Shown here in pieces: positions 43,814 to 56,007 of a DNA stretch of 64,000 nucleotides. The notes beneath the pieces were generated by a model. It worked only from the letters and a program-made list of their open reading frames with translations, had not been told where the DNA came from and made no database searches. This DNA comes from Planctomycetota bacterium. Its GTDB lineage: Bacteria; Planctomycetota; Planctomycetia; Planctomycetales; Planctomycetaceae. The DNA is taken from contig JAQCEJ010000007.1 of NCBI GenBank assembly GCA_027618475.1, positions 33,566 through 97,565 of the forward strand, written 5' to 3'. The position numbers were made by a program, and so were the translations under genes. Each line of letters begins with the position of its first letter. Positions within the stretch are counted from its first letter, which is position 1.

Positions 43814-44878
43814 CTACGGCGACAGATCGTCGAGCGTCACCTTCACCGATTCGGCCAACGCCTTGATTTGCCGCCAGGTTTCGTCGGGAAGCGACACTCC
43901 CTCTTCAATACGCTGGGCTTTCCGACGTTGTTCGATTTCACCGGGCAACAGAATTTCGGTCACGCCGGGTTGCTTGCGCGAATTTTTGATGCCGCTGACG
44001 TATTTTTCGATCCACTCGTCGTATTCCGCCGGGGGAATAATCGACTTGATGTCGAGGAGATAGAGCCAGATTCCGTTCGCCCCGCGCGGCAAATCGGTTC
44101 GCATAATTCCGCTCCCCGAGACAATTCCCGCCAGCAGATCGATCATGACCGAAAGCCCGAACCCTTTGAAACCGAGTTCTCCTCCCAACGGCAGCAAGGC
44201 ACCGGGAGGCGTTTCCGGAGGGTTGCCGTACAAATCAGCCGGGTTTGTTGTCGGGTTCCCTTTGGCGTCGATAATCCAGCCGGCAGGAATCGGCTCACCT
44301 TTTTGAAAAGCGACACGCACTTTTCCCTCGGCCACCATGCTCGTGGTCATATCGAGCACGAATTGCGTCTTGCCATAGGGAGCGGCTATTGAAATCGGAT
44401 TGGTCCCCAAAATGCGATCCAGCCCGCCGTACGGAGTAACGCCTCCCGGCCCCGGCGCGTTGACGCACATCAGGCAGAAATACCCCTGCTGAGCGGCTCG
44501 CTCGGTGTACGACCCCAACCGACCGACGTGATTGCAATTGCGGACCAAGACCGTCGCTGTGCCGGTCTTCGATGCTTTCTCGATGCCGAGCGAGAGAGCG
44601 TGTGTCATCGTCACCTGGCCGAACTGAAACTGCCCATCCAGCAGCGCCCAACTTGGCGTTTCGGTGAGAACCACACTCTGGGTTTCGGGTTTCATGTGCC
44701 CGTCACGAATCGAACCGGCGTACTGCATCAGCCGCATCACGCCGTGGCTGTCGTGTCCGACAAGATTGGCATCGCGGAGTTCGTTCGCCACAATCTCGGC
44801 ATCATTCGGCGTCAAGCCGAGCCCAACCAAGACCCGTCGACCGATCTCCAAAATCGCATCAGATGAAAACATCGGCAT
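43814..44878 (-). CDS. Ldh-family (malate/L-lactate/ureidoglycolate) NAD(P)-dependent oxidoreductase
   Basis: A 354-residue enzyme of the type-2 malate/L-lactate dehydrogenase fold, unrelated to classical lactate dehydrogenases. Signatures are VGHDSHGVMRL near residue 45, NCNHVGRLGSYTERAA near residue 112 with the proposed catalytic histidine, GTNPISIAAPY, and PLGGELGFKGFGLSVMIDLLAG. The length is normal. Members act on 2-oxo/2-hydroxy acids including malate, lactate, sulfolactate, ureidoglycolate and delta1-piperideine-2-carboxylate; the substrate here cannot be read from sequence, and no pathway neighbour decides it. Confidence 0.88.
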   Translation of the reverse strand: MPMFSSDAILEIGRRVLVGLGLTPNDAEIVANELRDANLVGHDSHGVMRLMQYAGSIRDGHMKPETQSVVLTETPSWALLDGQFQFGQVTMTHALSLGIEKASKTGTATVLVRNCNHVGRLGSYTERAAQQGYFCLMCVNAPGPGGVTPYGGLDRILGTNPISIAAPYGKTQFVLDMTTSMVAEGKVRVAFQKGEPIPAGWIIDAKGNPTTNPADLYGNPPETPPGALLPLGGELGFKGFGLSVMIDLLAGIVSGSGIMRTDLPRGANGIWLYLLDIKSIIPPAEYDEWIEKYVSGIKNSRKQPGVTEILLPGEIEQRRKAQRIEEGVSLPDETWRQIKALAESVKVTLDDLSP

Positions 44879-45014
44879 ATCGGTCTCGCTTTGCTCCCAT
44901 GATTGACGTTGTTATTCTGCAAGAGTAGGAATTTATGCCATCATAACCGAACACAGCAGAAAATTTGAGTCTGCGGGAGTCCCCGCACCAATTCGTGAAA
45001 CAGACAGGCATCTT

Positions 45015-45931
45015 ATGCGTAACATCCCACTTTTCTTCGTAATCTCGGTTGCAGTTCTCGCGGCCACGCACACGGACGCCGCCGAACGCAACACCCGTCA
45101 GCCGTTTGAACTGCTCGATGGCGACCGTGTGGTCATGATCGGCGGCACATTTATCGAACGCGAGCAGCGCGAATCGTACATAGAAACCGCCTTAACCGCA
45201 CATTACCCCGACCGTAACATCACGTTCCGCAATCTTGGCTGGAGCGGCGACACCGTCCGCGCCGAATCGCGCGGCATTTTTGATCCGCCGGAAGTCGGCT
45301 ATCAACGCTTGATGGAGCAGGTTACCGAACTCAAACCGACGGTCGTCATGTTGTTTTACGGTAATAACGAATCGTTCGCGGGCGATAAAGGTTTGCCACA
45401 GTTCGAACACGATTATCGTAAACTTCTGGATGATTTGTCCGTCGCCGCGTCGAACCCGGTGTTCGTACTGGTCTCGCCCCATCGACATATGAAAGCGGGA
45501 AATGCGCTGCCGGACCCAACGAAAAATAATCAACATCTCAAAATGTATTCGTTGGCGATCGAGCGTCTTGCCCACGAGCGCGACTCGACTTTTGTTGACA
45601 TGTATAAGCCACTGACGAGCGGCGAATGGATCGAAAGCGAGAACGGCATTCATTTAACGCCCACCGGTTATTCGCGGGCCTCAATTGTGTTTTGTGAGCG
45701 TCTACTCGGACCGAAATCCCACGGTGACATTTCGGAAGACCTCAGGCTTGCTGTCATCGAGAAAAATCGTCTGTACTTTTACCGCTGGCGTCCGCAGAAC
45801 GTGACGTATCTCTTCGGTTTTCGCAAGCACGAACAGGGAAATAACGCCGTGGAAGTACCGCAGTTCGATCCGCTGATTGAAGAGATGGAAGCCAAGATCG
45901 CGGAACTCCGTCGTGTAGGAGGCGATACGAA

Positions 45932-45935
<4 letters not shown>
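45015..45935 (+). CDS. Secreted SGNH-hydrolase-fold protein lacking the usual serine
   Basis: A 306-residue protein with a signal peptide (core about residues 5-20, likely cleavage after THTDA near residue 22). The SGNH fold is visible as block I GDRVVMIGGTFIERE, block II LGWSGDT, block III FYGNNES and block V HLTPTGY. The usual GDS nucleophile is replaced by GGT, so the Ser is absent at its normal place, while the Gly, Asn and His blocks remain. The stop overlaps the next ATG as ATGA. In many planctomycetes such a domain accompanies or is fused to PVC-type cytochrome proteins, and here they are adjacent genes. Enzymatic activity is uncertain; binding a sugar or ester substrate is possible. 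Confidence 0.8.
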
Positions 45936-49573
<3,638 letters not shown>

Positions 49574-49590
49574 ATGAAAGTCGCGCCAAC

Positions 49591-50322
49591 ATGACATCCG
49601 AGAGGACGAGAGGCAAAATCACTCTCGGTATCGACACGTCTGAATCACCCGGCAGTCTCGCGCTGCTGGACGAAGACGAACTGATCGGCGAATGGCCGCT
49701 CGCTCAACCCGGACGACGTCACGCGCAGACCTTGATCGGCGAACTCGATCGGCGACTGAAGGAATTTGATCTCACGCCGAGGGAGGTCCATGCGGTCGCC
49801 GTCAGTCGGGGACCGGGGAGTTTCACCGGATTGCGCGTCGGGGTGATGTGTGCAAAAACCTGGGCCTACGTCACCGGCTGCCGTGTGATCGGTATCGACA
49901 CCTATCGGGCGATCGCGTGCAACGCACCTGTTGCCGTCGATCATCTGTACGTCGTCGGTGATGCTCTCCGTGGCGATCTGTTCGCCGGCGAATACACACG
50001 TGACGAATACGGTATCTGGCAGCGCACAGGTGATGTCGCGATTCAACCGCGTAAGGATTGGCTCTCGCGACGTAACGAAGGAGAAGTCGTTACCGGTCCG
50101 GCTAGTCTGCTTTATAGCGACGAGTTTCAAAACGCTCGGATACATATTCTGGATCCGGCAATGGCCAAACCACACGCTGAGTGGATTGCTCGACTCGGCC
50201 AGTTGAGTTTGTCGCTCGGACATACCGACGACTGGAAGACAATGGTTCCGTTTTATCTGCGCCGCCCTGCCGCCGAAGAAAACCCGGCATTCCCCCGTAC
50301 TCCTTTTGTTTCCAGCGAATAA
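49591..50322 (+). CDS. tsaB: tRNA threonylcarbamoyladenosine biosynthesis protein TsaB
   Basis: A 243-residue protein of the ASKHA fold that supports TsaD in t6A synthesis. The N-terminal LGIDTSESPGSLALLD strand-turn is the phosphate-1-like motif, and VAVSRGPGSFTGLRVGV near residue 68 is the TsaB signature. The middle part YVVGDALRGDLFAGEY is also typical. It starts 17 bases after the PVC protein stop, and ends just before a strong hairpin. Start ATG 49591 gives a 10-residue polar extension before the first strand. Confidence 0.92.
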   Translation: MTSERTRGKITLGIDTSESPGSLALLDEDELIGEWPLAQPGRRHAQTLIGELDRRLKEFDLTPREVHAVAVSRGPGSFTGLRVGVMCAKTWAYVTGCRVIGIDTYRAIACNAPVAVDHLYVVGDALRGDLFAGEYTRDEYGIWQRTGDVAIQPRKDWLSRRNEGEVVTGPASLLYSDEFQNARIHILDPAMAKPHAEWIARLGQLSLSLGHTDDWKTMVPFYLRRPAAEENPAFPRTPFVSSE

Positions 50323-50342
50323 CGACGGGATAGGAAATGTAA

Positions 50343-50371
50343 AAAGCCGTGACCCTGAAGGTCACGGCTTT
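50343..50371 (+). terminator. Hairpin terminator after tsaB
   Basis: A perfect 12-bp stem, AAAGCCGTGACC with GGTCACGGCTTT around a CTGAA loop, begins 20 bases after the tsaB stop. Its own TTT forms only a short U-tract, so it resembles an intrinsic terminator of moderate quality. It closes the SGNH-PVC-tsaB unit. Confidence 0.7.
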
Positions 50372-50693
50372 GCAATAAACTCATTTCGTGATTGGCGACG
50401 GACGAGTCGCTTTGCGAAAAGGACGGTGATCTGGTCGTACAAAAGCACGCACCGTAGTGATCCTGGTCCACGCTATTGGTTAGGCACCTCCGACGGAATC
50501 AGCGAGTTTATTGTGTCTGCTCTGTTGGTTCGTTTGCGGGCCGGGGAATGTAGCCGAGAGTGAAAAATTCCGCTAGGGGAGTTTCAGCAAAATCGGCGTC
50601 GATTGCATTTCTTACGCAGGGAATCCGGCTTCTACTTCCATCGGCAGACCGACAGGCAAAACTCGATTCGTTCCGTTGAAAAACCATTGGTTC
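50372..50693. other. Intergenic region downstream of tsaB
   Basis: About 320 bases between the tsaB terminator and the convergent small membrane gene. No supported gene, repeat or RNA was seen. Confidence 0.5.
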
Positions 50694-50858
50694 TTAGAGC
50701 GATTTCGCTCCGCTTTTCATCAGCAGCCATCCAAAGAAGGCAACGCCGATTAAAAGACTGCCATACTTCATCGGGGTCAGACCGCGCCATTGCTCGTGTG
50801 CAAATTGCCCGTAGAACCTGATGTGTTCCGAGACGGTAAAGACGATAGTATCCCACAT
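50694..50858 (-). CDS. 54-residue single-pass membrane protein of unknown function
   Basis: A short frame starting at ATG 50858 and ending at TAA 50694-50696. The N-terminal half is amphipathic and polar (MWDTIVFTVSEHIRFYG), and the C-terminal half is one clear membrane helix (YGSLLIGVAFFGWLLM) with a short basic tail GAKSL. That architecture and the natural composition suggest a real small protein. A weak GAGTG lies upstream. Another minus frame over the same bases (50632-50865) is Arg/Cys-rich and less protein-like. Not recognised as a known family. Confidence 0.5.
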   Translation of the reverse strand: MWDTIVFTVSEHIRFYGQFAHEQWRGLTPMKYGSLLIGVAFFGWLLMKSGAKSL

Positions 50859-51139
50859 AATTCACTCAAATTCATAAGAGTTCATCGCGGCGATGAATGG
50901 AATGGATCCGCACAACCGATACAACCGGTCAAACAGGCTTTCACACAGAGACTGCTCTTCGCACGAGGAAATATGTCGCAGATCACCGATTTTCAAGCAT
51001 AGCTCAGAATTCGACTTTTGGCGTACCCACCCAACCATTTTCTAAGCAAGCAATCGGTGCGATTCTCGGTGATTTGTGTTAAAATCGGTTTCCATTCTCC
51101 GTCATTTCCAGAACTTCGACTCGAATAAAGCTTTCCATT

Positions 51140-51952
51140 ATGTTGTTAAAGTCCTCGACACACCGTGTGAACCCAGGAGAAACCATTTCGCTGAACGATT
51201 TCCCTACACAAATGGCAAAATTGGTCAAACACCGTGATGCCATCGAGACGGAATTCCTGGAATTGCGACGAAAGTTGATCAATCTGCAATACCGATTGTA
51301 CGCCGAGGGAAAACGAAAACTATTGGTGGTATTTCAAGCGATGGACTGCGGCGGCAAGGATGGGACCATTCGCCATGTGTTTCAAGGGGTTAATTCACAA
51401 GGGGTCGAAGTCACATCGTTCAAGGCACCAAACAGCGAAGAACTGGCCCACGATTTTTTGTGGCGGATTCATCGTGCGGTTCCCAGGGCGGGAATGATCG
51501 GACTGTTCAACCGCTCTCATTATGAAGACGTGGTTGCCGTTCGAGTGATGAAACTCGTTCCCGAGTCGGTCTGGCGGCCACGATTCGAGATGATCAATCA
51601 TTTTGAAGAATTGCTCACCGAATCAGGGACGACAATCATTAAAATCTTTTTACTGATCTCCAAAGATCAGCAGCGAAAGCGGTTGCAGGCGCGAATCGAC
51701 AATCCCGAAAAACGGTGGAAATTCGAACTCGACGACCTGAAAAAGCGAAAAGACTGGGACGAATATGTCAAAGCGTATTCCGAGGCCATTTCACACTGTA
51801 ATCGAAAGCAGGCCCCCTGGTACGTTATCCCCGCCGATCGCCGCTGGTATCGAAATGCGGCGATCACCAAAATCGTAGTCGAAACGCTTGAAAAGATGGA
51901 CCTTCATTACCCCGAGGCGAAAATCGACTGGAACAATCTGGTTGTCGAGTGA
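51140..51952 (+). CDS. ppk2: Polyphosphate kinase 2 family protein
   Basis: A 270-residue P-loop kinase that transfers phosphate between polyphosphate and nucleotides. Walker A DCGGKDGT lies near residue 75, Walker B-like GLFNRSHYEDV near residue 129, and the lid module (RLQARIDNPEKRWKFE, then RKDWDEYVKAYSEAI) near residues 185-215. The HYEDV form points to the class III branch, which acts on AMP and ADP, though class assignment by eye is tentative. The CHAD-domain gene follows on the same strand, and CHAD proteins bind polyphosphate, so the pair probably works on polyphosphate. Confidence 0.9.
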   Translation: MLLKSSTHRVNPGETISLNDFPTQMAKLVKHRDAIETEFLELRRKLINLQYRLYAEGKRKLLVVFQAMDCGGKDGTIRHVFQGVNSQGVEVTSFKAPNSEELAHDFLWRIHRAVPRAGMIGLFNRSHYEDVVAVRVMKLVPESVWRPRFEMINHFEELLTESGTTIIKIFLLISKDQQRKRLQARIDNPEKRWKFELDDLKKRKDWDEYVKAYSEAISHCNRKQAPWYVIPADRRWYRNAAITKIVVETLEKMDLHYPEAKIDWNNLVVE

Positions 51953-52236
51953 TTTCGAGACAACATTCGAACAGGTGTTCTGACTGTTTCAGTCCCGACT
52001 TCGAACGTGTCACGTTCAGCGAAAAGGAAGTCCATTGTTTCCCGAACGATGTCGATTTGATTATAATCCGGTCGCTGTTGCGAGGAACGAACTCTCGTTC
52101 TACCAGCATCCCTCTCTGGAGCGAAGACTCGGGACGCCCCTCATGGCCTCACAATTCGCCAATGCGTCTCGACATCGTTTGGGCACAACTTAAGAATGAG
52201 TATATCAGATCAGGATTCGTTACGGAGAAACGCCAG

Positions 52237-53229
52237 ATGTCGTCGGACCAATCATTACAGGTGCGAACAATGAATTCATCTGCTGCTTCCGATATCACAC
52301 CGTCGGCCGGGTCTCGGAAAATTCCCTTGTCGTTATTTCGCCACCTCTTTAGCTCGTATCTGGGGGTTGTGGAGCAAAACGCCACCAGGATTGTGCAAGA
52401 TCACGACGCCGACGCCGAAATCATCCATGATTTTCGTATTGCACTGCGCCGTATCGAAACGGTTTTGAAACAATTTCGCACGCTTGTGCCACGTCACGAA
52501 TATAAGTGGTTTCTGGGGCAGTTCAAAGAGTTGCGAGACTCGACGAATCGGTTGCGCGACGCCGATATTTTTCTCGAACATCTTGAAATATTCCACGACG
52601 AGGGGCCGTTTAACGGTCTGAAGGAAAAAGTGCTCAACGGACATCAGAAATCGATGAACATCGTGCAAGCGTCTTGCAACTCCTGGTTGAACGAATCAAA
52701 CCGTAGCGAGTACCGCGAACGGGTCATCGACCGCATCGATCGCCAACTGCAGAAACAGGCCGTCGAACAGCACGACGAAGAACCAACTCGGGAAATGGCG
52801 AACTGGATTCGAATTCGTCTGGCAAAGCGTGGTCGAAAGATTTTTCGTTCGAAACTCAATTGGAAAGGTTGGACCAGGCTGCACGAACGCCGCATCGATG
52901 TAAAGCAGCTTCGCTACGCCATGGAACTCTATCGCGAATTCCTGCCGCAAGACGAATACGAAGCGATCTATCGCCGGTTGAAGTCGCTGCAGAATCGATT
53001 GGGAACCATAAACGACGAAGTGACGATCTCGGCGCAACTGAAGAAATGGAAACGGTCGACGCCGAACTCGTCTCCCGAAAAGAAAGAAATCATTCATCTG
53101 CAACGCCTGGAAAAAGAGGCGATGGCGTCACATTTGGACGAGTTCAATGAGTGGTGGACCCGTACCCGAAGACGAAAATGGAAAAAACAGTGGAAAGAAC
53201 TTCTCGATAAATTGGCGATCTCGACGTAA
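52237..53229 (+). CDS. CHAD-domain protein (polyphosphate-associated)
   Basis: A 330-residue helical protein from ATG 52237, chosen because GGAGA precedes it; the open frame reaches back to 51949 with non-protein-like codons. It carries a CHAD domain: HDFRIALRRIETVLKQF near residue 65, LRDADIFLEHLE near residue 105, and the basic-histidine helix LHERRIDVKQLRYAMELY near residue 216. CHAD domains bind polyphosphate through conserved His, Arg and Lys residues, and many localise to polyphosphate granules. The protein ends in a strongly basic stretch (RTRRRKWKKQWK). A TATAAT-like box lies at 52062-52067 but lacks a well-spaced -35. It follows ppk2 by 284 bases. Confidence 0.88.
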   Translation: MSSDQSLQVRTMNSSAASDITPSAGSRKIPLSLFRHLFSSYLGVVEQNATRIVQDHDADAEIIHDFRIALRRIETVLKQFRTLVPRHEYKWFLGQFKELRDSTNRLRDADIFLEHLEIFHDEGPFNGLKEKVLNGHQKSMNIVQASCNSWLNESNRSEYRERVIDRIDRQLQKQAVEQHDEEPTREMANWIRIRLAKRGRKIFRSKLNWKGWTRLHERRIDVKQLRYAMELYREFLPQDEYEAIYRRLKSLQNRLGTINDEVTISAQLKKWKRSTPNSSPEKKEIIHLQRLEKEAMASHLDEFNEWWTRTRRRKWKKQWKELLDKLAIST

Positions 53230-53369
53230 CAGGGATAAGTGGTGATCGCGACACCTCGAGTGGTATTCATTCGACGACCGGGAGAACGAACAAACCGACG
53301 TCCCTCCCTTCGCCAACTCTATTACGTATTCTTTACTCGATCGTTCAGTTGGTCGACTGATTCAAGAAA

Positions 53370-54398
53370 GTGGCGGTGCTTGTGGCAACGGAAAAACGAG
53401 ACTTTGATGAGTTTCTCGATAAATTCAAAAAACATCACGATTTAACGATCGATGAACTGCACAAAGTCATCATCGGGCAGAATGAAGTCATCGAACAGAT
53501 TCTGGCGGCGATTTTTACGTCGGGACACTGTCTGCTGGTCGGCGTTCCGGGGTTGGCAAAAACGTTGATCGTCAGCACGATCGCCCGGATTCTCGATTCG
53601 TCGTTCAAGAGAATTCAATTCACCCCCGACCTGATGCCCTCCGATATCACCGGGACGAACGTTCTCGAAGAACTCGACACCGGTCGGCGCGAATTTCGTT
53701 TTGTGCAGGGGCCGGTCTTCACCAATATCCTTCTTGCTGACGAAATTAATCGTACACCTCCCAAAACACAAGCGGCCTTACTGCAGGCGATGCAGGAACG
53801 GGAAGTCACCGTCGGGCAGACGACCTACAATCTTCCCGAACCGTTTTTCGTCATTGCCACGCAGAACCCGATCGAACAGGAAGGAACTTATCCGCTTCCC
53901 GAAGCGCAGCTCGATCGCTTCATGTTCAATGTGAAAGTCAATTACCCGTCGCTCGACGAAGAAGAACAGATTCTGACGTCGACATCGTCGATGGAAAAAC
54001 CCGAGATTCGCAAAGTCCTTTCCAGCAAATCGATTCTGTATCTGCAACGGCAGATCAACATGATCGAGGCCGGCCCGCTCGTCATCAATTACGTCGCCCG
54101 GCTGGTGCGGGCGACTCGCCCGGTCGATGGTTCCGCACCAAAGTTCATTCAGGAAATGGTCGATTGGGGAGCCGGTCCTCGCGCCGGGCAGTTTCTGTTG
54201 GCCGGCGGCAAGGCGATGGCAGCAATGGATGGCCGTCCCACCGTCACGTTCAACGATATCCGCAAAGTGGCGATTCCCGTGCTGCGGCACCGCATTTCGA
54301 CGAATTTCCAGGCCCAGGCCGAAGGCTTTTCGACCGACGACCTGATCAATCGATTGTTACAGGAAATCCCTGAACCCAAGATTACAAAGTACGAGTGA
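53370..54398 (+). CDS. MoxR-family AAA ATPase
   Basis: A 342-residue MoxR ATPase, likely a chaperone for maturation of protein complexes. Walker A GVPGLAKT lies near residue 58, Walker B LLADEINRTPPKTQAALLQAMQE near residues 120-142, sensor 1 FFVIATQNPIEQEGTYPLPEAQLDRF (also the MoxR signature) and a GRPTVTFNDIRKVAIPVLRHR sensor-2 region. Start is GTG 53370; another GTG lies 12 bases on. It precedes a DUF58 gene, the usual MoxR-DUF58 partnership. No von Willebrand-domain transmembrane proteins (as in BatA/BatB) follow. Confidence 0.92.
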   Translation: MAVLVATEKRDFDEFLDKFKKHHDLTIDELHKVIIGQNEVIEQILAAIFTSGHCLLVGVPGLAKTLIVSTIARILDSSFKRIQFTPDLMPSDITGTNVLEELDTGRREFRFVQGPVFTNILLADEINRTPPKTQAALLQAMQEREVTVGQTTYNLPEPFFVIATQNPIEQEGTYPLPEAQLDRFMFNVKVNYPSLDEEEQILTSTSSMEKPEIRKVLSSKSILYLQRQINMIEAGPLVINYVARLVRATRPVDGSAPKFIQEMVDWGAGPRAGQFLLAGGKAMAAMDGRPTVTFNDIRKVAIPVLRHRISTNFQAQAEGFSTDDLINRLLQEIPEPKITKYE

Positions 54399-54463
54399 AT
54401 GAAAAGGGATGAGGCAGAGAATTAGGACCTCGTGAACTCTGACTCATTTCACTTTCCTTCTCC

Positions 54464-54554
54464 TACAAGCAGCTTCATAACCCTCTGGACTTCGAGTATT
54501 TCAGGACCATTTGAACGTCTTTTCGGTCGCCAACCGGGTTATGAAACCAGTTCT
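54464..54554 (+). repeat. Palindromic dispersed element, copy 2
   Basis: About 90 bases with TTCATAACCC...GGGTTATGAA ends (imperfect arms of about 20 bp: left CAGCTTCATAACCCTCTGG, right CCAACCGGGTTATGAAACC). The interior, TTCGAGTATTTCAGGACCATTTG, is shared with copy 4. It is the first of two tandem copies between moxR and the DUF58 gene. Confidence 0.7.
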
Positions 54555-54588
54555 ACCGATAATTGCCGGAGTCACTCTCGTTAACACA

Positions 54589-54680
54589 CTACAAACAGTT
54601 TCATAACTCTCTGGACGGCGGATTATTCCGGACAATTGGGACGATTCTTCCGTCGCCAACCGGGTTATGAAGCCAGTTCT
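54589..54680 (+). repeat. Palindromic dispersed element, copy 3
   Basis: A second head-to-tail copy, 34 bases after copy 2, about 92 bases long. The palindromic ends (TTTCATAAC / GGGTTATGAA) are kept while the centre differs (GGATTATTCCGGACAATTGG). The ATG in its right arm opens an 11-codon in-frame extension of the DUF58 gene (54667) that is probably not used. Confidence 0.7.
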
Positions 54681-54699
54681 ACGAACAGAGCCCGCGCTC

Positions 54700-55596
54700 A
54701 TGGCCAATGCTGAAAAGTATCTGAAACCTGAAGTCATCCGCACGGTGTCGCGGCTTGATTTACGGGCGCGATTTATCGTCGAGGGATTTTTGAGCGGGTT
54801 GCATGCGAGCCCGTTCCAGGGGTTCAGCGTCGAATTCAGCGAACATCGCCGCTATACCCAAGGGGACGACCCGAAAGATATCGACTGGCTGGTCTACGCC
54901 AAGACCGACCGTTTCTACGTTAAAAAGTATCAGGCCGAGACCAATCTCACCGGTTATCTGCTGATGGATCTCTCCGGCAGCATGGGATACACCTACCGGC
55001 AAGAGCTGACGAAATTTGACTATTCGATCTGCCTCGCCGCCGCTCTTGCCTACTTGATGATTCACCAGCAGGATCCCGTCGGACTCATTACCTTCGATGA
55101 CCAGATTCGCAGCAGCCTTCATGCCCGCAGCCGGCGTACACAACTTGGGAATATTCTGGCAAGTCTTGCCAAAGCCAAGCCCGCAGGGACGACCGACATC
55201 GCAACCAACATGCGCCGGGTCGCGGCGATGGTTAAACATCGCAGCCTGTTCATGCTGTTCTCAGACCTGCTCACCGACATCGAACCCGTGCTGAAAGGCC
55301 TACAGCAACTTCGTTACGCCGGTCACGATGTCATCGTCTTCCACGTGCTCGACGAAGCGGAGGTTCATTTCCCCTTTCGAGGCATGGTGGAATTCCGCGA
55401 ACCGGAAACGCAAGAAACGATGGTTCTGGACGCGAGTGGCATGAAGGCCGATTATCTCGAAGCCCTCAACCAGGTACGCGAGCAATTCACAAAAGAGTGC
55501 CGCAGCATGCGGGTCGATTACGTCCCGCTCGATACCAGCATGCCGTTCGACCGGGCTCTGGTCGAATACCTCTCGCAGCGACAAGCCCGGTTCTAA
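54700..55596 (+). CDS. DUF58-domain protein
   Basis: A 298-residue soluble protein of the DUF58 family, related to von Willebrand factor A domains. Start ATG 54700 fits the family N-terminus (MANAEKYLKPEVIRTVSRLDLRA); an earlier ATG lies in a repeat. The signature is YTQGDDPKDIDWLVYAKTD near residue 57, followed by a MIDAS-like LLMDLSGSMGY near residue 86. It is the usual partner of the MoxR gene just upstream; such pairs help mature or regulate other proteins. Two palindromic elements fill the space between them. Confidence 0.92.
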   Translation: MANAEKYLKPEVIRTVSRLDLRARFIVEGFLSGLHASPFQGFSVEFSEHRRYTQGDDPKDIDWLVYAKTDRFYVKKYQAETNLTGYLLMDLSGSMGYTYRQELTKFDYSICLAAALAYLMIHQQDPVGLITFDDQIRSSLHARSRRTQLGNILASLAKAKPAGTTDIATNMRRVAAMVKHRSLFMLFSDLLTDIEPVLKGLQQLRYAGHDVIVFHVLDEAEVHFPFRGMVEFREPETQETMVLDASGMKADYLEALNQVREQFTKECRSMRVDYVPLDTSMPFDRALVEYLSQRQARF

Positions 55597-55704
55597 GAAC
55601 GCCGCGTTGTTGCTTCGGTTTCTGTCCGACGGAACATCGTGCCGTTGAGGGGCGATCTCGCTGATCGAAAAACGACTCAAAGATGCGTTCGGACTATGTC
55701 GACG

Positions 55705-55793
55705 ACAAGAAGTTCGTTACCCTTTGAACGCCGAGTATTTCAGGACCATTTAGACGTCTTTTCGGTCGTCAACCGGGTTATGAAATCAGTTCT
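55705..55793 (+). repeat. Palindromic dispersed element, copy 4
   Basis: About 89 bases in the same orientation as copies 2 and 3. GAGTATTTCAGGACCATTT and GACGTCTTTTCGGTCG are near-identical to copy 2, while the left arm is degenerate (GTTACCCTTTG). The right arm GGGTTATGAAATCAGTTCT is well kept. Confidence 0.7.
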
Positions 55794-55943
55794 AACGATG
55801 ATCGTATTCGCGCGATTGTTGATTGCGTCAACGATTCGACACAATCGACCATGTACCGCCCGCCGGTTGCTTGTTTCATGATACCCAACGGGTGACGGCG
55901 ATTTCATTCGGGCGATTTCACTATGGCCTTGTACGGCTGCGCC

Positions 55944-55962
55944 GCCCCGAATTTATCGGGGC
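55944..55962 (-). terminator. Weak hairpin after the RND operon
   Basis: A 7-bp stem, GCCCCGA/TCGGGGC, around ATTTA lies 45 bases downstream of the RND permease stop on the minus strand. There is no U-tract, so a terminator role is only a possibility. Confidence 0.3.
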
Positions 55963-56007
55963 CACCCGGGTACTACAAACCGGTAATCCGCAGGCCTGAG
56001 ACCGTCG

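Larger units (their letters stand above)
55597..56007. other. Region between convergent DUF58 and RND permease genes
   Basis: About 410 bases holding one palindromic element (copy 4, 55705-55793) and a small hairpin (55944-55962). The remaining sequence has no supported gene. Confidence 0.55.
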
